DNA from: Shewanella abyssi
GTDB taxonomy: Bacteria > Pseudomonadota > Gammaproteobacteria > Enterobacterales > Shewanellaceae
DNA length: 64,000 nucleotides
Direction of reading: 5' to 3'
Assembly (NCBI RefSeq): GCF_023284025.1
Contig: NZ_JAKIKR010000012.1
Location: forward strand, 1 to 64,000
The translations under genes and the position numbers were made by a program. The notes under the pieces are model-generated. The model was not told the DNA's origin. It worked only from the letters and a program-made list of their open reading frames with translations, and ran no database searches. Positions 1 through 7,374 of this stretch are shown piece after piece. Positions within the stretch are counted from its first letter, which is position 1. The number at the start of each line of letters is the position of its first letter.

Positions 1-2
1 AG

Positions 3-323
3 CTAAACTTTTGGGTATCTATTCATTGGTGGATAAAGCCTCACATCTAGTGCTTTATTCGCCAACATCATGATTACTTTTTCTAGCAAATTGATGATCT
101 TAGATTGAAATTCTCTAGTTTGAACCTGTGAAGCAAACTCATCATCATCCATCTCAAAGATCTGCTGAATCTCTTCCATCAGTAATACCTTATAAAAATG
201 AATGAAATACTCAAGGGTAAAGTCTTGCTCTTTGCCTAGCTCGTTTATCCGCTCAGAATGGCGGTGAAAATGCTGTTCAATCAGGTTAATAGAGCGTTGG
301 AAGCTAACGCTGAGGTCTGCCAT
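3..323 (-). CDS. hypothetical protein, last gene of mobilisation-type operon
   Basis: I do not recognise this 106-residue protein. It is mostly helical in character, with an acidic patch around residues 57-62 (EMDDDE) and no signal peptide or membrane segment. The start is supported by a perfect AGGAGG eight bases upstream of the ATG. It overlaps the end of the preceding gene by 20 bases, so it is very probably translated from the same transcript as the relaxase-like gene further upstream. Its place suggests an accessory role in plasmid transfer or maintenance, but nothing in the sequence shows a function. The stop codon lies at the very edge of the window, so the protein is complete. Confidence 0.6.
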   Translation of the reverse strand: MADLSVSFQRSINLIEQHFHRHSERINELGKEQDFTLEYFIHFYKVLLMEEIQQIFEMDDDEFASQVQTREFQSKIINLLEKVIMMLANKALDVRLYPPMNRYPKV

Positions 324-600
324 TGAAACTGCCTCCTGACTTACCTGAGCTTTTGCTGTTACGTTTTTCGAACTTCATAAGAGCGAGGTTTCGTTCAACT
401 TCTTCTGCATGAGGATATTCAAGCAAACTACTCACTTCGGATGAATCAGAGTCATCATGTGGGTTAATGAGCTTTTCTAATCGCTGGATCATCATGATCA
501 CAGATGGCTTTTTTATAAGATTTTCTATCTGAGCAAGGTGATAAATCCCGTTTTCAATTAACTGGATATCTGTAGTTGGATTTTCATGTTTAATTCTCAC
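304..600 (-). CDS. hypothetical protein with basic C-terminal tail, GTG start
   Basis: A 98-residue protein I do not recognise. The N-terminal two thirds look helical and the last 20 residues are rich in Lys, Arg, Ser and Gly (for example NSKSSGKSGG), typical of a flexible nucleic-acid-contacting tail. The GTG start is fixed by AGGAGG seven bases upstream. It overlaps the upstream small gene by 11 bases and the downstream gene by 20 bases, a tightly coupled operon layout. By context it may be a small accessory protein of a mobilisation operon; that is inference only. Confidence 0.6.
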   Translation of the reverse strand: MRIKHENPTTDIQLIENGIYHLAQIENLIKKPSVIMMIQRLEKLINPHDDSDSSEVSSLLEYPHAEEVERNLALMKFEKRNSKSSGKSGGSFNGRPQR

Positions 601-760
601 TGTTAATCCTCCTGAGTAAATCTTTCTTGATAACAGTTGATAGTGTATTTAGTTCAGGCTCTAAACCTAAAATAATCTTCGGGTCGGTAGAAACATTTTC
701 AGCTTTCGCTAAGAACGTTAAAGCCTGTTTTATATGTTCTATATCATTATTTTTATTCAT
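590..760 (-). CDS. small hypothetical protein, 56 residues
   Basis: A short reading frame, easily missed because of its size. It starts with ATG at 760, preceded by AAGGA nine bases upstream, and encodes 56 residues beginning MNKNNDIEHIKQALTFLAKA and ending RRINSEN. It fills the gap between the relaxase-like gene and the next gene, overlapping the latter by 11 bases. That overlap also carries the next gene's ribosome binding site inside its coding sequence, a normal sign of translational coupling. No family is recognised. The good ribosome binding site and the operon position are the only support. Confidence 0.5.
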   Translation of the reverse strand: MNKNNDIEHIKQALTFLAKAENVSTDPKIILGLEPELNTLSTVIKKDLLRRINSEN

Positions 761-825
761 TTTATTTTGTCCTTCTTTATTTCATCGTTACACAAAAAAT
801 CGATAGTGCAATAGCGTAGTGAGAA

Positions 826-2538
826 TTATGGCTTATTGATTTTGTTTGATAGTTTTGCATTTGAATCGATGTTGTTTTGCTGCTCAAATGATGTTATTTC
901 AGCTAGTAGAGAGGTTTTTATCGCTTCTGGGAGTTCATCTATCATCTCAAGCTGAAATAGTGTAAGAGAGGCTGTATCTTTACTTGGATGGAGTTGCCAT
1001 ATTTCTATCGCTTCTAGCATCTTCTTTTGCTTCTGGGTTGTAGCTTTTTTGATTGCCTCAAGCTGTTCTGACTGAAGAGCTATGCTTTGTGATAGCTCAT
1101 TTGATTTGTCATTGAGCATATTCCAACGTGATTGTTGACGCAGATGCAACGGCATCGAGTCCTCGATCATCGAAACAATATTATTGAACTCTTTTCTTTC
1201 ATTTTCTTCCAAAAACCTGATGCCTATATCATGCTGATTAAACACTTTTTCTTGCAGATGCTGAAGAAAACTGAGCTGAAGGATTTGGCCGCAGGCGACT
1301 AAAGTTTTTGGGGATAATTTCTGGGACGAGTCTATCGATAATAACTCTGGAAATTGCTCCGAGTAATGGGCTTGAGCCTGTTTTTTAGCAAATAAAATAT
1401 ACTGTTGAGACCAAGGGGTATTAGCGTTTGGTGATATGAATATATGGGCGTTGAGACCAGTTTCCAGATCATCACTAATCCCTTCATCAGCATGCAAAAC
1501 TGCTAGTTTAATCTTTGCACCCTCAAAGTTTTTTTCAAAAAAACTCACACACGCTTCAAGTAAGTTTTTTTTATCGACTCCTATCATTTCTCCATGACGG
1601 TGAGGGATTTTAAAGACCTGCTCAGAAATTGACGTTGAGTTGAGGTTTTTAACTTTTCGGTTTGCAGATGAGGCTTTTAGTTCTTGATGTTTTAGACGGT
1701 GGGATAGGTAATTGTCAAATACCCTGAGCTTGTTTTCTTGATGTTTAGGGCTGAATCCTAGTATTTCGTATTGCCTTATGAGATAGGTCTTTAACCCAGA
1801 AATAACCGCACTATGTGGCTCCTTGCTGAGATCTAAAGTTTTGTTCTTAGATTGTTCAAGCTTGGATATCTGCTTTACAAACTGGTCATATTCTGGGTGA
1901 ATTGGCGGTAACAGCTTCTTGATTTTTGAGAAATAGCTACCTCGATATCGGGAGTATTTGGCTAAATCCTTTTTGTTTTTATCATCAGATTTGTTGTTAG
2001 CGGCCAGTTTAATTTTGTTAAAAAATGATAGGTATTGCTCTCTGTTTTGAACAAAATCTTGATGAGTTAAGTATTTGCCATCAGCATAGAAAATGTTTTT
2101 ATATGATTGATTTTCATGCCATTCTTCAGTCCTTTGCTTTTTTAACCTTGAACTGTGTTCAAGCGAAGTTTCTAAAGCATTTAAACTCAAATCTTTGCTG
2201 TTTCTATGGTTATAATTGATACTTGAGTAGCGGACAGTGATATTTCGTTTGTAATCTATGCCGTTTGAAGCGTTGTTCTGTCTGAAAATCTTGGCAAGAT
2301 CTTTACGATAAGCGAAATTGTTGAGAACTCTGTTCTTCGATTTAGATGAAGCTGCTGACTTATTTGCCGCATCTTTGAGCAGTCTCTCAAACTCTAATCG
2401 CTCCTTTTTTGATTTATAAGCTTCGTGTTGTTCTTCTGCCGCTTTTTTCGAGGCTCGTGATTTAGATTTGTCGATTTCTCGCATACCACGTTCAAAATCT
2501 ACCTCATTTTTGGTTTTTTTTTCATTGTCGTTGTTCAT
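826..2538 (-). CDS. MobV/Pre-like plasmid mobilisation (relaxase) protein, divergent
   Basis: A 570-residue, very lysine-rich protein. The region around residues 325-370 resembles the MobV/Pre (Mob_Pre) relaxase core: a helix ending in FFEKNF, a hydrophobic strand, then HADE (349-352) and a second strand centred on H365 (NAHIFIS). An upstream SSINYNHRNS block (about 105-114) could match the early MobV motif. In this family the HxDExTPHxH motif binds the metal used for nicking DNA. Here a stretch of extra residues separates HADE from H365, and the first histidine of the usual HxH pair is replaced by Asn. It may therefore be divergent or inactive. The ATG start has AGGAG six bases upstream. It heads a minus-strand operon with three small genes. 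The call rests on motif resemblance by eye. Confidence 0.5.
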   Translation of the reverse strand: MNNDNEKKTKNEVDFERGMREIDKSKSRASKKAAEEQHEAYKSKKERLEFERLLKDAANKSAASSKSKNRVLNNFAYRKDLAKIFRQNNASNGIDYKRNITVRYSSINYNHRNSKDLSLNALETSLEHSSRLKKQRTEEWHENQSYKNIFYADGKYLTHQDFVQNREQYLSFFNKIKLAANNKSDDKNKKDLAKYSRYRGSYFSKIKKLLPPIHPEYDQFVKQISKLEQSKNKTLDLSKEPHSAVISGLKTYLIRQYEILGFSPKHQENKLRVFDNYLSHRLKHQELKASSANRKVKNLNSTSISEQVFKIPHRHGEMIGVDKKNLLEACVSFFEKNFEGAKIKLAVLHADEGISDDLETGLNAHIFISPNANTPWSQQYILFAKKQAQAHYSEQFPELLSIDSSQKLSPKTLVACGQILQLSFLQHLQEKVFNQHDIGIRFLEENERKEFNNIVSMIEDSMPLHLRQQSRWNMLNDKSNELSQSIALQSEQLEAIKKATTQKQKKMLEAIEIWQLHPSKDTASLTLFQLEMIDELPEAIKTSLLAEITSFEQQNNIDSNAKLSNKINKP

Positions 2539-2583
2539 CGTTACTCCTAGTTAATCGGCAAATATCAATCAGAGCAACCTTTG

Positions 2584-2651
2584 TTACTTTCGTGAAAGTA
2601 AACCGAAACCTCTTCTACAAACTTGTGCGTAGAATCGAAAAACTCGTTTTT
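2584..2651. repeat. three successive inverted repeats, candidate oriT
   Basis: Three inverted repeats follow one another 45-115 bases upstream of the relaxase-like start: TTACTTTC-GT-GAAAGTAA at 2584-2601, TTCTAC-N10-GTAGAA at 2613-2634, and AAAAAC-TC-GTTTTT at 2638-2651. MobV relaxases act on hairpins of this kind placed just upstream of their own gene. I did not find the exact family nick consensus, so this is a candidate only. They could also be operator sites for the operon. Confidence 0.35.
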
Positions 2652-2808
2652 AGAGAAGTGGTTATCTCGGGTTTACTTAGTTAATCTCAAATATTTCCTT
2701 ACTTAAGTTTTAACATGAGTTTTGTTGATTAACAGAGTGTAAAAACGTTTATCTGAAAAAGAGCATCAGGTATTGATTTATTTATTGTTTGTCGGATATT
2801 TCCTGGTG

Positions 2809-2867
2809 GGTATAACAAAGACGTTTCAGGTGAAAAACTGATAAATATCTCGGTATAACAAAGGCGT
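2809..2867. repeat. direct repeat pair GGTATAACAAAG(A/G)CGT
   Basis: The 16-base sequence GGTATAACAAAGACGT at 2809-2824 recurs with one change at 2852-2867, 43 bases further on. This is close to four helical turns. Direct repeats like these near a Rep gene are often iterons bound by the initiator, but two copies are few. Confidence 0.3.
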
Positions 2868-3262
2868 AAACAGTTAAGTTTTATCTAAGTGGTGAGAGGT
2901 GAGTTGAAAAAAGGCGTTAAAGTCAGAAAAACTAAACTGGTATTAAAATAAGAGTGTCAATGAGACAATAGACTTGATTGTAAATGTGGCATCAGCAATT
3001 GCTAATTTAAGTTGGTGATTAAATCTTCAGATAGAGCTTCTAACACTCTTTGGCTTTTACCCCAGAATAACGACACGCAGTGGCGGCTTTTGATAAATAA
3101 TCAAGACCTATATTGATTTGATGAAGATTTATGTTAGAAGTTTATAGGTAGGGTATAGCAGTAAGAATTAAAAAAGTGACAAACAGTATTAATCTTTAAA
3201 AGACTTGTATGGCTTATTGTCTTAATAAGTTATTGTTTATATGTTATTTTGTTTTAGTTGAA

Positions 3263-3313
3263 CTCCCGACTTAACTACACTAATATAGTTTATCCTCCCG
3301 ACTAAACTCCACT
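3263..3313. repeat. iteron-like direct repeats at the rep promoter
   Basis: CTCCCGACTTAACTACACT at 3263-3281 and CTCCCGACTAAACTCCACT at 3295-3313 are 19-base repeats with two mismatches, spaced 32 bases (three helical turns). The second copy ends just before the rep ribosome binding site (TAAGGA at 3315-3320). Related half-sites lie inside the start of the gene: CCCGATTAA at 3366-3374 and the inverted TTAGTCGG at 3383-3390. The arrangement suggests that the initiator binds here, either as iterons or to repress its own synthesis. Confidence 0.45.
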
Positions 3314-3330
3314 GTAAGGATAATAAAATA

Positions 3331-4215
3331 GTGAAAATAGGCAAGATAACAGGTAATAATAATATCCCGATTAATAACATACTTAGTCGGACTCCCATAT
3401 TTGCTCCGTGGCAAAAAAATGAAATATCAAAAGCAATTACTGATTCGCAACCTGTTATTTTTGATAATAAAAAATATCAACTACAAATGCATGGTTCAAA
3501 ACTTAATCACTCTACAGATTACCCCTTCATGGCGCTGGTTATTAAGCACTGGCTGAATAACAAGGTAAGGGATACTGGCAAATCATCAGAAGTAGTCATT
3601 ACACTAGACGAGATTAGTCAGGTGTTTAATCTCAGCTTTGTTCAGAATCGAAAAAGTAACTTTAGCCGTTTTGAAAAGAGTTTGCTGAGGTTGCGTGCTG
3701 CTGTACTATCTTTAGAACATAAAAAAGAAAAGGTATGTCAAAGCAGCTCTTTAATCGAATATTCAGACTATCGTTATCGTGATAAGTGTTTTGTAATAAC
3801 TATCGGGAAAGTTCTTATTGAACTGTACAAAGCAACTGCAAAACAGCGTCTTATCAGTACCGATTTTTCTTTCATAGATATCGAAAAATTGGTAGAAATT
3901 AAGACAGAAAGGTCTAAAGCGTTAATGAAGTATTTAATGACGCAATCAATTGATTTTATCGATTTTAAGCTAGTCACGCTTGGGGCTGCTATTGGGTTGG
4001 AAGGAAGGGTGTCTAAATCCAAAGTCAGAGAATACCTTATCGAATCATTCAACGAGTTGATGAGCGATGGGCACATTACTTTATTTCAGTTGGATAGAAA
4101 AAATAAACCAACTCAAGTTCGGGTTATCCGTAACGTGCATACTAGAGATATTGATGAAGCCAAAAGTATGATTGAGAGTTTACCCTCCAACTTTGATTTT
4201 TTTAAGGCATACTGA
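3331..4215 (+). CDS. TrfA/RepA-like plasmid replication initiator
   Basis: A 294-residue protein resembling TrfA/RepA-type initiators, which bind origin repeats through two winged-helix domains. The signs are an N-terminal LSRTPIFAPW block (compare the TrfA pattern of Arg, Ser/Thr, small, Leu/Ile, Phe, Ala, Pro), a first helix-turn-helix-like region near residues 85-130 (VITLDEISQVFNL, then FEKSLLRLRAA), and a second basic helical region near 225-260 (SKSKVREYLIESFNEL). The GTG start is preceded by TAAGGA and by two direct repeats that may be its binding sites. It faces away from the relaxase-like operon across the non-coding region. Composition is AT-rich. It is clearly a DNA-binding, plasmid-type protein; the exact Rep family is not certain. 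Confidence 0.55.
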   Translation: MKIGKITGNNNIPINNILSRTPIFAPWQKNEISKAITDSQPVIFDNKKYQLQMHGSKLNHSTDYPFMALVIKHWLNNKVRDTGKSSEVVITLDEISQVFNLSFVQNRKSNFSRFEKSLLRLRAAVLSLEHKKEKVCQSSSLIEYSDYRYRDKCFVITIGKVLIELYKATAKQRLISTDFSFIDIEKLVEIKTERSKALMKYLMTQSIDFIDFKLVTLGAAIGLEGRVSKSKVREYLIESFNELMSDGHITLFQLDRKNKPTQVRVIRNVHTRDIDEAKSMIESLPSNFDFFKAY

Positions 4216-4286
4216 GGTGATAAGCGAATCCAGTTACCAACCATGAAAGGCTGGGAGGAAGTGTCGAATCGCTAACCTTTCTCTTA

Positions 4287-4292
4287 TATAAT
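4287..4292 (+). promoter_or_regulatory. -10 box of intact miaE
   Basis: A perfect TATAAT lies at 4287-4292. Transcription from it would start near 4299, after the upstream in-frame ATG at 4291 but before the ATG at 4327. This supports 4327 as the miaE start. The -35 region is poor. Confidence 0.4.
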
Positions 4293-4326
4293 GCTAAGCC
4301 TCCTCCTTACTTGCTGGACTTCAGTC

Positions 4327-5088
4327 ATGTTTGATCAAACCTTATTAGAACCCATCCTTTCTTTTTTGAAATGTGAAACTCCCGATGAGTGGATTAGTGA
4401 GGCAAGTAAGCCTGAAAATTTATCTATAATTCTTCGGGATCACATGCTGTGTGAATTAAAAGCGGCACAAAGTGCGATGTTCCTTATCAGAAAGTACGCA
4501 GTCGATAAGGAAAGCGGTGTTCGGCTTACTGAGTGGGTCAAGCCTTATGAAGAGTATGCCTACAAGAGGATTGGGGGATTAAAGTCTCTTAGAGGCAAGA
4601 GTAACGTAACTAAGCAAGTTACGTTACGTGAAGGTTGTAGCTACGGCCAAGAGTTAGTCGATAAGATGGTTCTCCTGATAAAAGAGGAACTTCATCACTT
4701 TTATCAAGTGATGGAACTAATGGAAAAGAAAGGCGTTCCATATGAACTGATAGAGGCTGGGCGTTATGCTAAAGGATTACTTAAGCACGTCAAAACTTTC
4801 GAGCCTGATGCGTTGGTTGACAAACTGATCATTGGAGCATTTATTGAAGCTCGTTCATGTGAGCGTTTCGCAAAACTCGCCCCCCATCTTGATGAAGACT
4901 TATCTAAGTTTTATGTTTCTCTGCTCCGTTCTGAAGCCCGTCATTATCAAGATTATTTATCATTAGCTGAGGTCATTTCTGGAAAAGAAATTAGTGAACG
5001 AGTTAATTTCTTTGCAGAAATTGAAGCTGAGTTGATTCAGGCCGCAGACGAAGATTTTAAATTCCACAGTGGAAAGCCAATAAAGTAA
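4327..5088 (+). CDS. miaE: tRNA-(ms2io6A37) hydroxylase MiaE, intact element-borne copy
   Basis: MiaE is a diiron oxygenase that hydroxylates the isopentenyl side chain of ms2i6A at position 37 of tRNA. The 253-residue sequence has the expected layout: an N-terminal FLKCETPDEW block, CELKAAQ (Glu43), the metal-binding KEELHH (Glu120/121, His123/124), IEARSCERF (Glu174, Glu179) and SEARHY (Glu203, His206). An in-frame ATG exists at 4291, but family length and the TATAAT box favour 4327. It follows the rep gene by about 110 bases and precedes a truncated second miaE. The two proteins are only about 60% identical by eye, so this copy probably arrived with the element rather than by recent tandem duplication. 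Confidence 0.85.
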   Translation: MFDQTLLEPILSFLKCETPDEWISEASKPENLSIILRDHMLCELKAAQSAMFLIRKYAVDKESGVRLTEWVKPYEEYAYKRIGGLKSLRGKSNVTKQVTLREGCSYGQELVDKMVLLIKEELHHFYQVMELMEKKGVPYELIEAGRYAKGLLKHVKTFEPDALVDKLIIGAFIEARSCERFAKLAPHLDEDLSKFYVSLLRSEARHYQDYLSLAEVISGKEISERVNFFAEIEAELIQAADEDFKFHSGKPIK

Positions 5089-5151
5089 AATTAATTTTTA
5101 TTCTAGTTAAATCAGACTATTACATTTGTCTGCACGCTTGCGCTTAAAGTG
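5089..5151. other. probable right junction of the integrated element
   Basis: This 62-base spacer separates the intact miaE from the truncated one. Homology to miaE resumes abruptly at 5151 with GAGTTAAAAGC, matching codons 43 onward of the intact gene (GAATTAAAAGC at the equivalent place). An in-frame TAA at 5145-5147 lies just before it. The break therefore marks the likely recombination point, with core TTAAAAGC common to both copies. Confidence 0.5.
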
Positions 5152-5810
5152 AGTTAAAAGCAGCGCAGACTGCGATGTTTTTGGTGCGAAAATATGCCAT
5201 CGACAAGCAAAGTGGCCAGCTTTTATTAGACTGGGCCAAGCCTTATGAAAACTTTGTCTACATCAAGGAGCGTGATATTGCAGTCTTCTTGTCTAAGGGA
5301 AGCAAAAAGAATGAGTTATCAGGGGAGTTGGTTGCCCGTAAAGATTTCGCTCATAGCGATGATCTCATTCAGAAGATGGTGCGCCTTATTAAGGAGGAGT
5401 TTCACCATTTTGAACAGGTATTAGAGATTATGCATAGCCGCGGAATTGAATATCAAAATGTGCGTGCAGGCCGTTATGCAAAAGGCATGATGAAAGAGGT
5501 CAGAACCCATGAACCTGCAACCTTGATAGATAAACTGATTGTTGGGGCATTCATTGAAGCTCGCTCCTGTGAACGTTTTGCCAAGCTTGCGCCCTATTTA
5601 GATGATGAGTTGAAAAAGTTTTATATCTCTTTATTACGCTCTGAGGCGCGTCATTATCAAGATTACTTAACGTTGGCACAGGCTATTTCTGTTACTGATA
5701 TCGGCGATAGAGTCGCGCATTTTGCAGCTGTTGAAGCGCAACTTATCTCATCGAAAGATCAAGACTTTAAGTTTCACAGTGGTGCACCTGTCATTGCGGC
5801 TTGCATTTAA
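5151..5810 (+). pseudogene. miaE: 5'-truncated second miaE (probable resident copy)
   Basis: From codon 43 of the family onward, this frame encodes MiaE to its end, including KEEFHH, IEARSCERF and SEARHY. The first 42 or so residues are missing. No start codon lies between the in-frame stop at 5145 and the ATG at 5175, so any product would begin at MFLVRKYAID and lack the first iron-ligand glutamate. It sits directly beside the core genes lpxH and ppiB and is probably the native gene cut by insertion. The missing 5' part should lie left of this window if the insertion was simple. Function is probably lost; a shortened protein could still be made. Confidence 0.75.
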
Positions 5811-5843
5811 AGCACACATTTAAGAGAGCAGGCAAGTAGACGG

Positions 5844-6560
5844 CTACTTGCCGAAAGGAAGCTCAATAAGTTCGATATTGTCTTGGCTTACACACAACAT
5901 GCTACCTTGATCATACCAGTCACCGACAACGATACGACGTTTGCCATGAGCGAGTTGGTGGATAGCGGGTCGATGAGTGTGGCCATGGATCATCTGCTGG
6001 GTTTTTGTTGAATCGAGCAGTTCAATTACCGCATCTGGTTCTACGTCCATAATGCTATCACTTTTTTGTTGATTACTACTTTGGCTGCGGCTTCTTAATT
6101 TTGCTGCAATACCGAGTCGCTTTGATTTCGGCAGATGAGCGTAAAGCCATTTTGCCCAAGCGAAATTACGAAATGCTCTAAAGCGCTGGTAAGGTTTATC
6201 GAGGGTGCAAAGGCTATCGCCATGCAAGATGACCGTATCAATACCATACAAATTTAGGAGATAAACTTCGGGTAACAGTGTCATACCGCTACGCTTAGCA
6301 AAACTACTGCCAATTAAAAAATCTCGATTACCATGGATAAAGTAAACTGGGAGTCTTTGCGATGCTAATTTAATGGCGTCAGCGAGTTGGTCTGCAAAGG
6401 GTTCGGCAATATCGTCGCCCACCCAAACTTCAAACAGATCGCCTAGGATATATAAAGCATCGGTATCGACAAGTTGAGTCTCTAAGAAGGTCAGAAAAGC
6501 TTGGGTAATATCGGGGCGACCTGCACTTAAGTGCAAATCTCCCACAAATAATGTGCGCAT
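5844..6560 (-). CDS. lpxH: UDP-2,3-diacylglucosamine diphosphatase LpxH
   Basis: LpxH cleaves UDP-2,3-diacylglucosamine to lipid X, the fourth step of lipid A synthesis, at the inner membrane face. The 238 residues match the usual 240. The calcineurin-like metal motifs are complete: GDLHLS (D8, H10), [20 protein letters not shown] and HGHTHRP, followed by GDWYDQGS. It begins 10 bases after ppiB and is almost certainly co-transcribed with it, as in other gammaproteobacteria. Confidence 0.93.
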   Translation of the reverse strand: MRTLFVGDLHLSAGRPDITQAFLTFLETQLVDTDALYILGDLFEVWVGDDIAEPFADQLADAIKLASQRLPVYFIHGNRDFLIGSSFAKRSGMTLLPEVYLLNLYGIDTVILHGDSLCTLDKPYQRFRAFRNFAWAKWLYAHLPKSKRLGIAAKLRSRSQSSNQQKSDSIMDVEPDAVIELLDSTKTQQMIHGHTHRPAIHQLAHGKRRIVVGDWYDQGSMLCVSQDNIELIELPFGK

Positions 6561-6570
6561 CGAGTTCGTC

Positions 6571-7065
6571 TTACTCTTCGATGGTCACTTTTTCGATGAT
6601 AACAGCTTCAAGAGGGACATCTTGATGCATACCACGGTTACCCGTGTTAACTGCTTTGATCTTATTGACGATGTCCATGCCTTCAGATACTTCGGCAAAT
6701 ACACAGTAACCCCAACCCTGAGCGGACTCAGACTTAAAGTCTAAGAAGGTGTTGTCGTTGATGTTGATGAAAAACTGAGCCGTTGCTGAGTGTGGATCTG
6801 AAGTACGTGCCATAGCAAGAGTACCGACTTTATTCGAAAGGCCATTATTTGCTTCGTTTTCAATGGTCTCACCGCAAGGCTTTTGTTGCATATCCTCAGT
6901 AAAGCCACCACCTTGGACCATAAAGCCGTCAATTACACGGTGAAAAACAGTACCGTCGTAAAAACCCTCTTTTACGTACTTAACAAAGTTAGCCGCTGTT
7001 TTTGGTGCGTTTTCAGTATCTAAAGCAAGCTTGATGTCGCCGTGGTTGGTATGAAGTGTGATCAT
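6571..7065 (-). CDS. ppiB: cytoplasmic peptidyl-prolyl isomerase B (cyclophilin)
   Basis: A cyclophilin that catalyses cis-trans isomerisation of prolyl bonds. The 164-residue protein has no signal peptide, which fits the cytoplasmic PpiB rather than PpiA. It carries the family blocks [13 protein letters not shown] (catalytic Arg), [17 protein letters not shown] and GYCVFAEV. It is the first gene of a two-gene unit with lpxH and is divergent from cysS, the same neighbourhood as in E. coli. Confidence 0.93.
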   Translation of the reverse strand: MITLHTNHGDIKLALDTENAPKTAANFVKYVKEGFYDGTVFHRVIDGFMVQGGGFTEDMQQKPCGETIENEANNGLSNKVGTLAMARTSDPHSATAQFFININDNTFLDFKSESAQGWGYCVFAEVSEGMDIVNKIKAVNTGNRGMHQDVPLEAVIIEKVTIEE

Positions 7066-7374
7066 AATATTAACTCTCGCAATTTAACACATGGTAAATA
7101 ATGGCAGGATTCTAACGTAAATGTGCGGTCGCATAAAGCGTTCAGTGAGATGACGCTTTTAAAATGTGCGAACAAAGCTTAGCTTGACTAAAAATTTAGC
7201 CTACTTAACTGAAGCATGATGAAAGTGGCTGCCTTTGGAGTGCAATTTTGTCGATATTAAGCGCATCTGTCCATATTTGCGTACTTGGTGCTGGAAAACT
7301 GCTTGGAACCGCAAGTTTTGCAATGGTAGACTGCAAGACCTATTTCTAAATATAGCCGTTGAAGAGAATAATCA
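7066..7374. other. divergent promoter region ppiB/cysS
   Basis: A 309-base gap between divergent genes, so it must hold both promoters. I see a hairpin AAAGCGT-N11-ACGCTTT at 7135-7159 but no clear -35/-10 pair. No gene is apparent. Confidence 0.4.

Larger units (their letters stand above)
2539..3330. other. AT-rich non-coding region, candidate plasmid origin/oriT
   Basis: About 790 bases without a plausible gene, lying between the divergently transcribed relaxase-like and replication-initiator genes. It is visibly richer in A and T than the core chromosome to the right. It holds three inverted repeats next to the relaxase gene and two sets of short direct repeats. This is the arrangement expected of a plasmid backbone with oriT beside mob and an origin beside rep. 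I could not find a convincing DnaA box. Confidence 0.4.

Noticed and set aside
4291..4326. Longer N-terminus for MiaE
   Set aside because: A TATAAT box overlaps the upstream ATG and the extra 12 residues do not match the family start.
5151..5810. Second functional miaE gene
   Set aside because: The 5' end is missing, an in-frame stop lies just before the homology, and the first metal-ligand glutamate would not be translated from the only ATG.
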